From Salisapilia sapeloensis (taxonomy: Eukaryota; Oomycota; Peronosporomycetes; Peronosporales; Salisapiliaceae): DNA of 40,874 nt. Where the stretch lies: contig JAADVB010000172.1 in assembly GCA_023334545.1 (NCBI GenBank), positions 1 through 40,874 of the forward strand. Reading direction: 5' to 3'. This document shows positions 9,552 to 18,344 of this stretch, one piece after another (within the stretch, counting starts at the first letter, position 1; every line of letters starts with the position of its first letter). The translations under genes were made by a program, and so were the position numbers. The notes beneath the pieces were generated by a model. It was not told the DNA's origin. It saw nothing but the letters and a program-made list of their open reading frames with translations, and did no database searches.

Positions 9552-11526
9552 ATGTCCCAATCACTCTTTCCTCAGTTCGGCAACGTATTTGGCGGTGGCA
9601 ATACCTCCGGGCGAGTATGTCTACTCTATTCATCTATCTAATTCCTCTTATTATCTCTAGTTTGCATTGTGTACAATTTACTGACCAACGATCTTCGTCT
9701 ATCTCTTCATTTGCTTAGAATGAACTCGTGGCGTTTAATGCTGGCAAGATGACAGTCAAGCCGACGTCGAGTGGAAAAGTCTTGATTACACCGGAAACGA
9801 AGAAGGGCAAAGTCGCTCTCACCCGTGGGGATGACCAGCTCCTTCACTTCCAATGGATCGACCGTCAAACCGGCGCAAGCGTCGAGGTAGGACATTTTCG
9901 TCATGAATACACATACAGAATCTAATGGACAAGTAGGACTTTATCATCTTCCCAGACGATGCTTCGTTTGAAAAGGTTGATACCGGTCGCCCAGGTGACC
10001 GTGTCTTTATCCTCCAGTACAAGAACTCGTCTCGTCGATTCTTCTTCTGGATGCAGAGCAAAGACGATTCTCGCGACGAGGAAATCGTCCGAAAGGTAAA
10101 TGACTACATGAACAATGCGCAGCAGGCTCCCAGTGCCACTGGCGACTCTAGAACCGGTGCCAACAATGTGCAACTGGACCACAACGCCATCATGCAAATG
10201 CTCGGGTATGTCTCTCGTCTCAACACATAAGAAAGCGTACTAATAGTCGATTAGTGCCATGAACAGCGGCGAGCAAGGTCGTGGCTCTAATGCCTCTGGT
10301 CAGTCCGGTGCAGCAGCCCAGAGTTCTGTCCAGATGGCCGAGCTGCAGAACATTTTGCAGAACATGGGTCTACCTGCGAACCAGCAGTCGGCCGCGTCGT
10401 CTCCGGCCACTTCTGCAGCTAGCTCCTCTCAAGTGTCTCAGAACGGTGGTGGCAGCTCCGCTGCTGCGACGACTGCATCGACGCAGCAGGAGCATGACGT
10501 GAGTGGCATGGACGTGGACGAAATGTCCGAGGAAGAGCTGCTGCGTCTGGCGATTGAAGAGAGTATGCGCGACACAGGAGGTAATACGAATGCAAGTCAG
10601 GATGACAGTGAAGGGCAGGACAAGAGTGGCAGTCGAGACGCATCGTAAGAGTATGGGGTGGCGGGCTTGAAAGTTCCTGATGCGATAACAACCAATACAA
10701 GTAATCCTTCTTTCCACACCAATGTCCGCTCGCCACTCGACTTTGTCGTAAGATCTCCCTTTCACTTTCCTCGCTTCATTCTTCCCTACTAATGTATCCG
10801 AAGTAGACGCACCTGTCATCCAGGAGGTACGAGACCAGCATCTAATGATATGGTAATGTAGAAACGACGGAGAGATCGACTACGGAGCAGGAGAGTACGT
10901 CTGCTGCACAAGATAGTGCATCGGCTACTTCCTTTACGCCTGCTACGGCGCCAGCGACCTCTGCACCCCAAAATCAGGTGTCAGCGGAAGATTTGCAACG
11001 TGCCATGGCGTTCTTCCAAGGCTCGTTTAACGTAGGTTACCATTGAAATATGCGCTAGAAGTGATCTTATGAATGTGGTAGCAACGTCGGCAAGGAATAT
11101 CGCTGATGAAATTGCTGTCAGCGTCTAATGTTGCTGGTATTCTTGATGATGACGAAGCTGTGGAGCAATTGTTACCGTTGCTACCTGAAAGTGCGCAGAC
11201 CAAGGAAGAGCTTCGTGCAACGGTACGTTTCTCTTATCAATATCGTTTGACATCTACTTACTATATGCGAGTAGCTCCATTCTCCACAGCTACGTCAAGG
11301 CATTGCATCCTTAGTAGGTGCGCTCGAGACGGGGAACTACAACGCTGTGTTGACGAACTTTAGTCTCGATCCGAATGCCGGTGCCAACGAAATGGCTCGA
11401 GGCGATAGTACGTATATTAATATCTTGTGACTGGTTTAATGGAAACTAAGACTGTATCTAGGCGTTGGTGCATTCTTAGCTGCTCTCCAACACTGGGCTG
11501 CGCAACAAGAGAATGAAGATGCGTAG
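9552..11526 (+). CDS. RPN13: Proteasome ubiquitin receptor RPN13/ADRM1, eight exons, with a UIM
   Basis: Proposed exons: 9552-9614, 9719-9886, 9937-10205, 10255-10644, 10875-11031, 11082-11222, 11275-11407 and 11462-11526, giving 461 aa. Most introns are 49-54 bp; the first is 104 bp. The Pru domain spans about residues 22-145 (NELVAFNAGKMTVKP, LLHFQWIDR, DFIIFPDDASFEKV, RFFFWMQSKDD). It docks on RPN2 and binds ubiquitin. A Ser/Ala/Gln-rich linker then carries a consensus ubiquitin-interacting motif at about 258-273 (SEEELLRLAIEESMRD). The C-terminal DEUBAD (ILDDDEAVEQLLPLLPES, LHSPQLRQGIASLVGALE) is the UCH37-binding part. The 230-bp intron 10645-10874 is the uncertain point: its donor GTAAGA is good and the acceptor keeps frame, but one extra exon or a donor at 10582 is also possible. 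Confidence 0.88.
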
Positions 11527-11729
11527 ATGGACACATCCGAGGTCGAAATACACGACTGAATCTCCATTTCTTGCTCTTGTTCCTTTTTCTACCAATGACA
11601 TGTGGTACAGGGGAATTGTAACCAATCCCATGGCTACAACTACAACATTAAACGTATAGCTCTTGTCTTCGTCATCGGAGCAGACGTCCATTTCTTCCCA
11701 TCCATTGTGCGTGACAAGGTGCTAGGAGA

Positions 11730-14135
11730 ATGGAAATGGATGCATGGGGGTTTGATGTACCTCCAACATTTCGTAATGAAGTCTTGGGGTATGCGTCCCA
11801 CTCGACCACTAGTAGTCGAGCTGTTATCACACCCGTTGTGGCGTATGCGACTATGCTAGTTGCTATTCGTGCCTTGTTATCATCTCCAGGTACTGATAAT
11901 GCATTCGTATTAGTGTACATGTTCCCGACCATGTTGCTCGTGCAATGGGGAGCGACAGCTTGGCATACAGACCCATACGGACGAAAGAGTATGCCATCAA
12001 GTCACTGGACTACTGCAATGCTTCCGAACGTTGTGCAGCTACTAGTACAGAATACCCTGCGTCTTGTCGCTATGTATCACTTTGGTCTTTTATTCGGCCT
12101 ACTACTTGAGTTCATCGACTCGTTGCTCCTTCAGCGGTTGAAACGAGCCTGTGGGATGCCGATGGATGGTCCATTAAGTCTCTCCTCCCTCCACAGCATT
12201 CAAGCAAACAGTGGCATGTGGGACTTAACTCTTGCAGTCGTCGGGCTTACTGTTGTCGCTGGTGTAGATGCTCAACAGTACGGGTCACTCGTGCGCACCA
12301 CACTGATCATTCTCACAGCCTTGGTCACAAGTGAGGTGAAGTACCACATCCCCACGCTACGTCTACACCAAGATCAAGTGGAGCTACAAAGCGCTTCTCT
12401 CGTTGCTTGCACTGTCCTATCTCTCATCGGTTATACACTCGGTGTCTTCCAATTGGTACTCGATACTTCTACCATCCCACTCGGCGGTTTCGCCGAAGAC
12501 TTTGGAGTAGTCACGTGGTTTATCTGTCTTGTCCTCTGTGCCGTCTCTCAATACGTAGCCAAGCGGTCCTATCGACAGTCGATGGAATCGTCTGAACTCG
12601 TTGTCGATGTTGCTTTACAAGTCAAAACGTCTCTTGCTTCTGTCGCCATGGCAGGTCTCACGTCATTTGTATACGCCGTGTACATGCACGATTGGTTGCA
12701 CTGTATTACGGAGCCATTAGCCTTGTCCATCCTCCTCTACACGCTTTCACGCCAGTATGCTAGCACCAGACACTCGGATGACATAAGCACACACGTTGAT
12801 CCGTCCTCTTCTAGTATCTCCGCTAAGAAAATCTTGCAGTCGTTGCTAAAGAGAGAAGATTCCCGACGTATGCTCCTCTTCCTCGCCGTCAACGTCTCCT
12901 TCATGTTCGTCGAGTTCGTCGTTGGCTTTTGGTCCAACTCGCTCGGTCTCATCGGCGACGCTGGTCACATGCTCTTTGACAACAGCGCTCTCGTCATCGG
13001 TCTTGCTGCATCGTATGTCGGCCAACTACCTGCCAATAACCGCTTCACCTACGGCTATGGCCGTGTCGAAGTGCTCTCTGGCTTTTTCAATTCCCTCTTC
13101 CTACTCTTCATCTCTGTCCATTTACTAGCAGAAGCTTTCACTCGATTTTTCGATCCACCTGAAGTCACGACAGACCATTTGCTCCTGACGTCTGTCCTCG
13201 GGTTAATTGTCAACCTGGTCGGTCTCGTCTGGTTCCATGACCAAGCACATGGACATAGTCACGACCACAGTCATGATCATGGCCACAGCCACGACCATTC
13301 GCATGAGAGTGGTGTCGGCAATAGCAACATGTACGGTGTCTATCTGCATGTACTCGCAGATACGTTAGGTAGTGTCGGTGTGATCATATCGTCTCTCTTG
13401 ATCGAGTATAAGGACTGGCATATTGCTGATCCATTGTCAAGTGCGATGATTGCACTGCTGATTTTTGGAAGTACGATCCCACTGTTGAAAGAAACGGTGG
13501 AACAACTTTTACAGCGGGTGCCGAAGAAGTTGGAGAAGGAAGTCAACACAGCGTTGATGGAAGTGCGATCGACTGTGTATGGAGTGGTGGACATTGAAAA
13601 GTGGAATGTCTGGAGACATTCAAATGACGATTGTGTCGGTAGTGTGCATGTCCTCGTGTCGGATAACGCCGACATGCAGTATGTTGTGGAGCAGACGAGA
13701 CGTATCTTTACGAGATACACACAGATCGACCGATTTCTGACAGTCCAAGTGTCAAAGCAGTACTTGGCACCGCAGCAAGGTTCACATGACCACAGTATAG
13801 GAGCGAAGGAAAGTCTTGAGGTGCATGGTTATAAAAAGATGAATCACGACTATGTCGTGACCGAAGCTGGAGGCATACCTGTCAACCACCAGATGCATTA
13901 TGGCCAACGGCACCAGACTGCATCGATGCATCCTTCACGTAACGAGAACTGGAACAATGGAAGCGCTTCTGTTCAGCATAGCGATGGTGATCTATCTCAT
14001 AGTCATGACCATAACCATGGACATGAACACCATCACCAGCATCCGACCACTCCAATCCTTCGTACTCGTCATGGGAGCCATTATGAAACTCGTTTAGGAT
14101 CTGAAATGCGAGCTTCCAGTAGACATTTTGACTAA
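11730..14135 (+). CDS. Zinc transporter, cation diffusion facilitator, ZnT5/Msc2 type
   Basis: 801 aa in one exon. The N-terminal 350 residues contain many hydrophobic helices outside the CDF core, a layout shared with ZnT5 and yeast Msc2 of the early secretory pathway. The six-helix CDF core starts near residue 380 (FMFVEFVVGFWSNSLGLIGD). The two metal-binding HxxxD motifs are His413-Asp417 in TM2 (GHMLFDN) and His540-Asp544 in TM5 (HVLADTLGS), the zinc-selective arrangement. The loop between TM4 and TM5 has a His-rich string at about 503-527 (HGHSHDHSHDHGHSHDHSHE). The cytosolic C-terminal domain follows. A second His-rich tract occurs near 757-771, close to the C-terminus. Expected role: zinc loading of ER/Golgi lumen by proton exchange. 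A CCATTTCTTCCC sequence shortly before the ATG may be an initiator. Confidence 0.85.
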   Translation: MEMDAWGFDVPPTFRNEVLGYASHSTTSSRAVITPVVAYATMLVAIRALLSSPGTDNAFVLVYMFPTMLLVQWGATAWHTDPYGRKSMPSSHWTTAMLPNVVQLLVQNTLRLVAMYHFGLLFGLLLEFIDSLLLQRLKRACGMPMDGPLSLSSLHSIQANSGMWDLTLAVVGLTVVAGVDAQQYGSLVRTTLIILTALVTSEVKYHIPTLRLHQDQVELQSASLVACTVLSLIGYTLGVFQLVLDTSTIPLGGFAEDFGVVTWFICLVLCAVSQYVAKRSYRQSMESSELVVDVALQVKTSLASVAMAGLTSFVYAVYMHDWLHCITEPLALSILLYTLSRQYASTRHSDDISTHVDPSSSSISAKKILQSLLKREDSRRMLLFLAVNVSFMFVEFVVGFWSNSLGLIGDAGHMLFDNSALVIGLAASYVGQLPANNRFTYGYGRVEVLSGFFNSLFLLFISVHLLAEAFTRFFDPPEVTTDHLLLTSVLGLIVNLVGLVWFHDQAHGHSHDHSHDHGHSHDHSHESGVGNSNMYGVYLHVLADTLGSVGVIISSLLIEYKDWHIADPLSSAMIALLIFGSTIPLLKETVEQLLQRVPKKLEKEVNTALMEVRSTVYGVVDIEKWNVWRHSNDDCVGSVHVLVSDNADMQYVVEQTRRIFTRYTQIDRFLTVQVSKQYLAPQQGSHDHSIGAKESLEVHGYKKMNHDYVVTEAGGIPVNHQMHYGQRHQTASMHPSRNENWNNGSASVQHSDGDLSHSHDHNHGHEHHHQHPTTPILRTRHGSHYETRLGSEMRASSRHFD

Positions 14136-14233
14136 GATTAAAATGCTGAATAATATGTTTGAAGTCTTGACAGTTGATGATCAAGTATTTTTAGCCTTTA
14201 TCACGAGTATAACAAGAGCCTTATCTACCAAGG

Positions 14234-16363
14234 ATGGATGACAGTGATGCGCAGATGGAAAGCTTTGAGAAATTCCATCATCATAGTAACCTGTCGCTGG
14301 ACACGAGAAAGTCACAGGTACTTGCTCCTGTATTAATGCCTGGGAAGCTGTGGGATCGTATTGAAAAAGCACAACGCCGAGCTGCTGCTTCGAAAGATGG
14401 CGTCTCGATCTTTTCAGCTAGAGAAAATATTTCTCGTGCATCGACTGCATTGGACTTGACGTCGAGTCAATTCGATCAATTTGGAGAACCGAGTATAGCA
14501 GACTATAGTCGTGTAGAGACTGCACCTAGCCTAGAACTGGCGTCCGGACTAGACTCTAAAAAGGATCACAGTGCCTCGACACCAAATCTTATATCTAGTA
14601 CCACGAAGGTGGACTATTTAGGCCGTCGGCACCTTCCCGATTTCGTGCTGAGTTACAAGATGAGGGACTTTGAAGCACGATCGTCAGCGAACAGTATGCT
14701 CTTCGATCCTTTGGACACGTCATTCGTCGGTCTAACGCTGGAGGAGAAAGAGAGCGTGATGCAAACGCTTCATGACAAAATCCAAAAGATTGCTCATAAC
14801 ACGGATATTCGATTTGCTGATCTGAAACATCGCTTGGATATGTGTGGTGTATTTGACTCCTCAGCAAACGCTCAAAGAGCTCAAGCAATGTGTCTCGTTG
14901 AACTACAGAAGAACTGTCAGCTTGACAAACTTCGAGATGAAGCTGTGGATGAGGTGCTGGCTCGAGCTGGTAAGCAGCGACGAAGCTTGTTAAAGTTTGT
15001 GTTTGGAGGTGATAAGGCAAATAGCGAAAGGGATAAGCGAGGATCTAGAAATCAACAGCGAGCACCACTGGACACGAAGAATGTGTTGTATATGGAAATG
15101 AAAAAGCAGCGCCGATCGTTGTCTAGTAAAAATGCAAAGAAACGGCTGCCAGCCTTGCAGCAAACAACGAGTGATGCCACGCAAGGTACCTCGGCCCGTA
15201 GAGGTCGAAAAAAGGGACCACGAGTCGATACTGGACAAAAGAATGATCCAGAAAACGGCAACGATACACTTCGGCAAGTGTCAGCTACTTGTAGCGTTAG
15301 TGAAGAGCAGTCGAATAGGATTGCTATTCGTCATCCACATGTAGCAAACGTACTGGAGCAATTTCATTCAGGAGCGATAAGCATCTCAGTCATTTCAGGG
15401 CGTCCAATAACAAGCGGGGTGAACGACCGCAACTTTGAGAGCTCCAAAATGCAGTCCACAGATCCCATCGCAGTTGCTGTCGGGGAATGGGCAAAGCGGC
15501 CTAATGGCTATATAGAAGCTGGTGCTCGAGCCGTTGAATTACTTACTCAGCGTTGTGAGGGGCGCCGTTGGGACTCGACTGAGCACTTCGAGTGGGACGA
15601 TGAAGCAGATACCGAGTTACCAGAGGCTTTATGGTCACGGATCCATGATTTTCACGATAGAAGGCTAAATCGAACTAGTGGTAATGAGAAAGGTACTAAT
15701 AACGATGATACACCGGAAGAAACGGACAAAGAGCGGTTTGCTAGGATTAGACAGGAGTATGCTCTCGCGCAAGACCGAATACGAAGTAAGTTGGAAAACT
15801 CAAAGATGGAACAGAAACGCAGACTAAGAGTTCGAGCAAAAGAAAGCAAACTGAGAAAGCATGTAACCAGGCAAATGTTGGGTCCCACTGTTTTAGGCAA
15901 GATTAGTCGTATTGAAGAGCATCTTCAAAGCTCTTCTCACTTAAGCAGTGATGAGACACGAGATTCTACCGAATCCATCGCACGGACATCTAGCTCTGCG
16001 CACGTAATGACACAACCTGGAATGAATAATGACAGTCTACGCACGTCTATATCAGCTCCGGCACTAGGTGCTCAGAGCTTAGTGATGACACAACAAGAAC
16101 GACGTATCGGTAGTTCGAAGGACCATGTTCGTCTAGACTTAATGGATCGAAGCCAAAGCAAGCGTGATTCTCGTCGAAATCGCTTTTTGATTGGAGCACC
16201 GCCTCCTTTTAATGATTGTACTCATGGACATTACTCTGACGCGCGCATCAAGATGAGGCGTGAGTCTGCACAGACCTGGTATTGGGATGCTACGAAGAAA
16301 CTTGAGCCTTGCGACTCAATTCTCGAAGAGAAATGTGGTGTCGGTGATAAGAACAGAACCTGA
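14234..16363 (+). CDS. 709-aa coiled-coil protein, function unknown
   Basis: A single frame starting 98 bases after the zinc transporter stop. I recognise no family. The sequence is hydrophilic, rich in Ser, Arg, Lys, Glu and Gln, without signal peptide or membrane helix. About residues 165-260 look helical and ordered (FVGLTLEEKESVMQTLHDKI, FADLKHRLDMCGVF). About 500-560 form a strongly charged coiled coil (RFARIRQEYALAQDRIRSKL, EQKRRLRVRAKESKLRKHV). The remainder is low in order. Composition suggests a cytoskeletal, ciliary or nuclear scaffold, but this is a guess. Confidence 0.6.
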   Translation: MDDSDAQMESFEKFHHHSNLSLDTRKSQVLAPVLMPGKLWDRIEKAQRRAAASKDGVSIFSARENISRASTALDLTSSQFDQFGEPSIADYSRVETAPSLELASGLDSKKDHSASTPNLISSTTKVDYLGRRHLPDFVLSYKMRDFEARSSANSMLFDPLDTSFVGLTLEEKESVMQTLHDKIQKIAHNTDIRFADLKHRLDMCGVFDSSANAQRAQAMCLVELQKNCQLDKLRDEAVDEVLARAGKQRRSLLKFVFGGDKANSERDKRGSRNQQRAPLDTKNVLYMEMKKQRRSLSSKNAKKRLPALQQTTSDATQGTSARRGRKKGPRVDTGQKNDPENGNDTLRQVSATCSVSEEQSNRIAIRHPHVANVLEQFHSGAISISVISGRPITSGVNDRNFESSKMQSTDPIAVAVGEWAKRPNGYIEAGARAVELLTQRCEGRRWDSTEHFEWDDEADTELPEALWSRIHDFHDRRLNRTSGNEKGTNNDDTPEETDKERFARIRQEYALAQDRIRSKLENSKMEQKRRLRVRAKESKLRKHVTRQMLGPTVLGKISRIEEHLQSSSHLSSDETRDSTESIARTSSSAHVMTQPGMNNDSLRTSISAPALGAQSLVMTQQERRIGSSKDHVRLDLMDRSQSKRDSRRNRFLIGAPPPFNDCTHGHYSDARIKMRRESAQTWYWDATKKLEPCDSILEEKCGVGDKNRT

Positions 16364-16700
16364 AGAGCCTAGCAAGATATTAGTTCGTGCTGGCATTGAA
16401 CTGGCACAAGGAGCAACTGCTACGCAGGAATAGCAACGAGATCTCGAATTAGTTTTGGCAAGTATCGTTTAAAATAAAATCGTATACGTACGCTTATTTC
16501 AGCAGTACATAGTGGACATGCAGAAATGCATATCTGTCAATGCAGACTTGCTTGGAATGGATATGTCGAGCTCAATTACGATAGAAAAGATCCCATAGAC
16601 CTAGCTGTGTACGTCTGTCACATTCACATAGATGTTTAACAGTGAGCTAACGATATAACCGCTACATCAATGACTGATCGACACATCTTCAGATATCGTC
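16364..16700. other. Intergenic between 709-aa gene and PAF-AH-like gene
   Basis: No gene seen; an AATAAAA-like stretch (aaaataaaatcg near 16472) could serve 3' processing of the upstream gene. Confidence 0.3.
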
Positions 16701-18158
16701 ATGCCGACTCGAGCGTACCAAGTGATCGAATACGTGCTGTTCTTTGCAGTGGCAATCGACTTGTCATTCCAGGCACCATGGATGGTGGAAAGGATGTATA
16801 AACTGCCAATTTCTGCGTGGGTACTGGAAACATCGCTCCCAATCCTTACAATCGTTCTACTGTATGTCCATCACTGGCGAGAGCAGCTTATCCCGTTGTA
16901 CGGAGCGCTAGCTACTTCGTTCTTCCATCGTTGCATGCTGTACTTCCCATCGTCGACTGGCACTGGGCCCCGTTATACGATCACAGGATCCTTTAGCTCT
17001 GCGATGTGGTACATCGCTGCTGTCGGACTATGCGCTAGTTTGATTTTGACACTCCTCTTCCCACTACCAGACTTTACAAAGCTTCATGGTGAATACCTGA
17101 CCATCGGAGGCTTGTCAGCGAGGATAGGAGGTGTTGACTGCCGAGTCTTTTATCCTTCAGCCAAAGCAGCGAACTCTGTGCCGCCAAAGCAGCGCATGCC
17201 CTACCTCCATCACGGTGAACATCTTGGTAAAGGCATTAGCATCTTTAGTAAAGTCCCAGAAGCCGCTTTCCGTAACTTCCAAAATGGATACTTGTCTGCT
17301 ATCCCGGATGCCGTTCTCGCCGACTCGAAAGAAGTGGGCAAGTCGGATGGATGGCCAGTCATCGTCTTTAGCCACGGTCTTGCTGGCTCACTAGAGCTCT
17401 ACTCGACAGTCAATCAAGAGCTAGCGAGTGCCGGTTTCGTTGTGATTGTCGTGAATCATAATGATGGTTCCGCTAGTGTCGCTAATGTCCTGAATAGTGA
17501 TATGAAGGAGGAAATTCGATACTATGACAAGATTCCAGCTGAAGTGTGGGAAAAGGGCACAGAGGCACTCATGGACTTTCGAAGAGACCAGCTCCGCCAC
17601 CGTGTCAGTGAAATGAAAGCTGTCGTTGATGCACTCTTTAGTCAAAAAGACGATGGCAGTAGACTAGCCCAAGTACTTTTATCCTGTGACAAAAACAAGG
17701 TGAACCTCGTCGGACATTCTTTCGGTGCTGCAACGACACTCACGACTGCGCATCAAGACGATCGGTATCAGACAGTCGTCCTGCTAGACGCGTGGCTAGA
17801 ACCTGTGGATGAATCGGTCAAAGTATCTAGCACGTCGACTAATGTACCTATGCTGCATCTCATCTCGGACCAATTCGCCGCTTGGAAGCCGAACTTTGAG
17901 GACATGAAGAAACATTCTGCAAGCAATAAAAACCACCGATCGAGGCTGATGCAAGTACGTGGGTCGAGGCACAACAATTTTTGCGACCTTCCGTTATTCT
18001 CGCCCTTCATCTCGAAGATATCGAAAGTAAGTGGCCCGATCGATCCAGTCGTAGCTTTGGAAATCATCGGTCGACTCAGTGCCACCTTTGTCCAGGGTGA
18101 ACAAGCATTTGTCGATACCTTAAGCGGTTACCCTCAGACATTTACACCGGCGGAATAA
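16701..18158 (+). CDS. Membrane-anchored PAF-acetylhydrolase-like serine hydrolase
   Basis: 485 aa. The first 125 residues hold three to four hydrophobic helices (YVLFFAVAIDLSFQAPW, LETSLPILTIVLLYVHHW, WYIAAVGLCASLILTLLFPL). An alpha/beta-hydrolase domain of the plasma/intracellular PAF acetylhydrolase II type follows. The oxyanion region is VIVFSHGLAGS, the nucleophile Ser340 lies in VGHSFGAAT, and the probable acid and base are Asp363 (VLLDAWL) and His424 (GSRHNNFCD). Such enzymes hydrolyse short or oxidised sn-2 acyl chains of phospholipids. Membrane helices are not part of the soluble animal enzymes but occur in microbial relatives. The GHSFGA and late His motifs make the catalytic assignment firm; the substrate is inferred. 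Confidence 0.78.
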   Translation: MPTRAYQVIEYVLFFAVAIDLSFQAPWMVERMYKLPISAWVLETSLPILTIVLLYVHHWREQLIPLYGALATSFFHRCMLYFPSSTGTGPRYTITGSFSSAMWYIAAVGLCASLILTLLFPLPDFTKLHGEYLTIGGLSARIGGVDCRVFYPSAKAANSVPPKQRMPYLHHGEHLGKGISIFSKVPEAAFRNFQNGYLSAIPDAVLADSKEVGKSDGWPVIVFSHGLAGSLELYSTVNQELASAGFVVIVVNHNDGSASVANVLNSDMKEEIRYYDKIPAEVWEKGTEALMDFRRDQLRHRVSEMKAVVDALFSQKDDGSRLAQVLLSCDKNKVNLVGHSFGAATTLTTAHQDDRYQTVVLLDAWLEPVDESVKVSSTSTNVPMLHLISDQFAAWKPNFEDMKKHSASNKNHRSRLMQVRGSRHNNFCDLPLFSPFISKISKVSGPIDPVVALEIIGRLSATFVQGEQAFVDTLSGYPQTFTPAE

Positions 18159-18344
18159 ATCAAACGAAATACAATTGAAAGTAAAAAAATGATTTTCCAT
18201 TTCGTACATACTACTTTGGATCGTAAAGTGTCTTCCAGTTTCTGCATGGACGGAAGGAGTGGAAGACAGAGAAAGAAATCAGTCGAGACACGCATGCAGG
18301 TTGAGTCCTCTGGGTTCCATCGAAAGTGCTGAATGCCAAGGCGT

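Noticed and set aside
9719-9936. Separate short frames (for example near 9728-9925) as independent small genes
   Set aside because: They are RPN13 exons read into introns; the joined Pru domain accounts for them.
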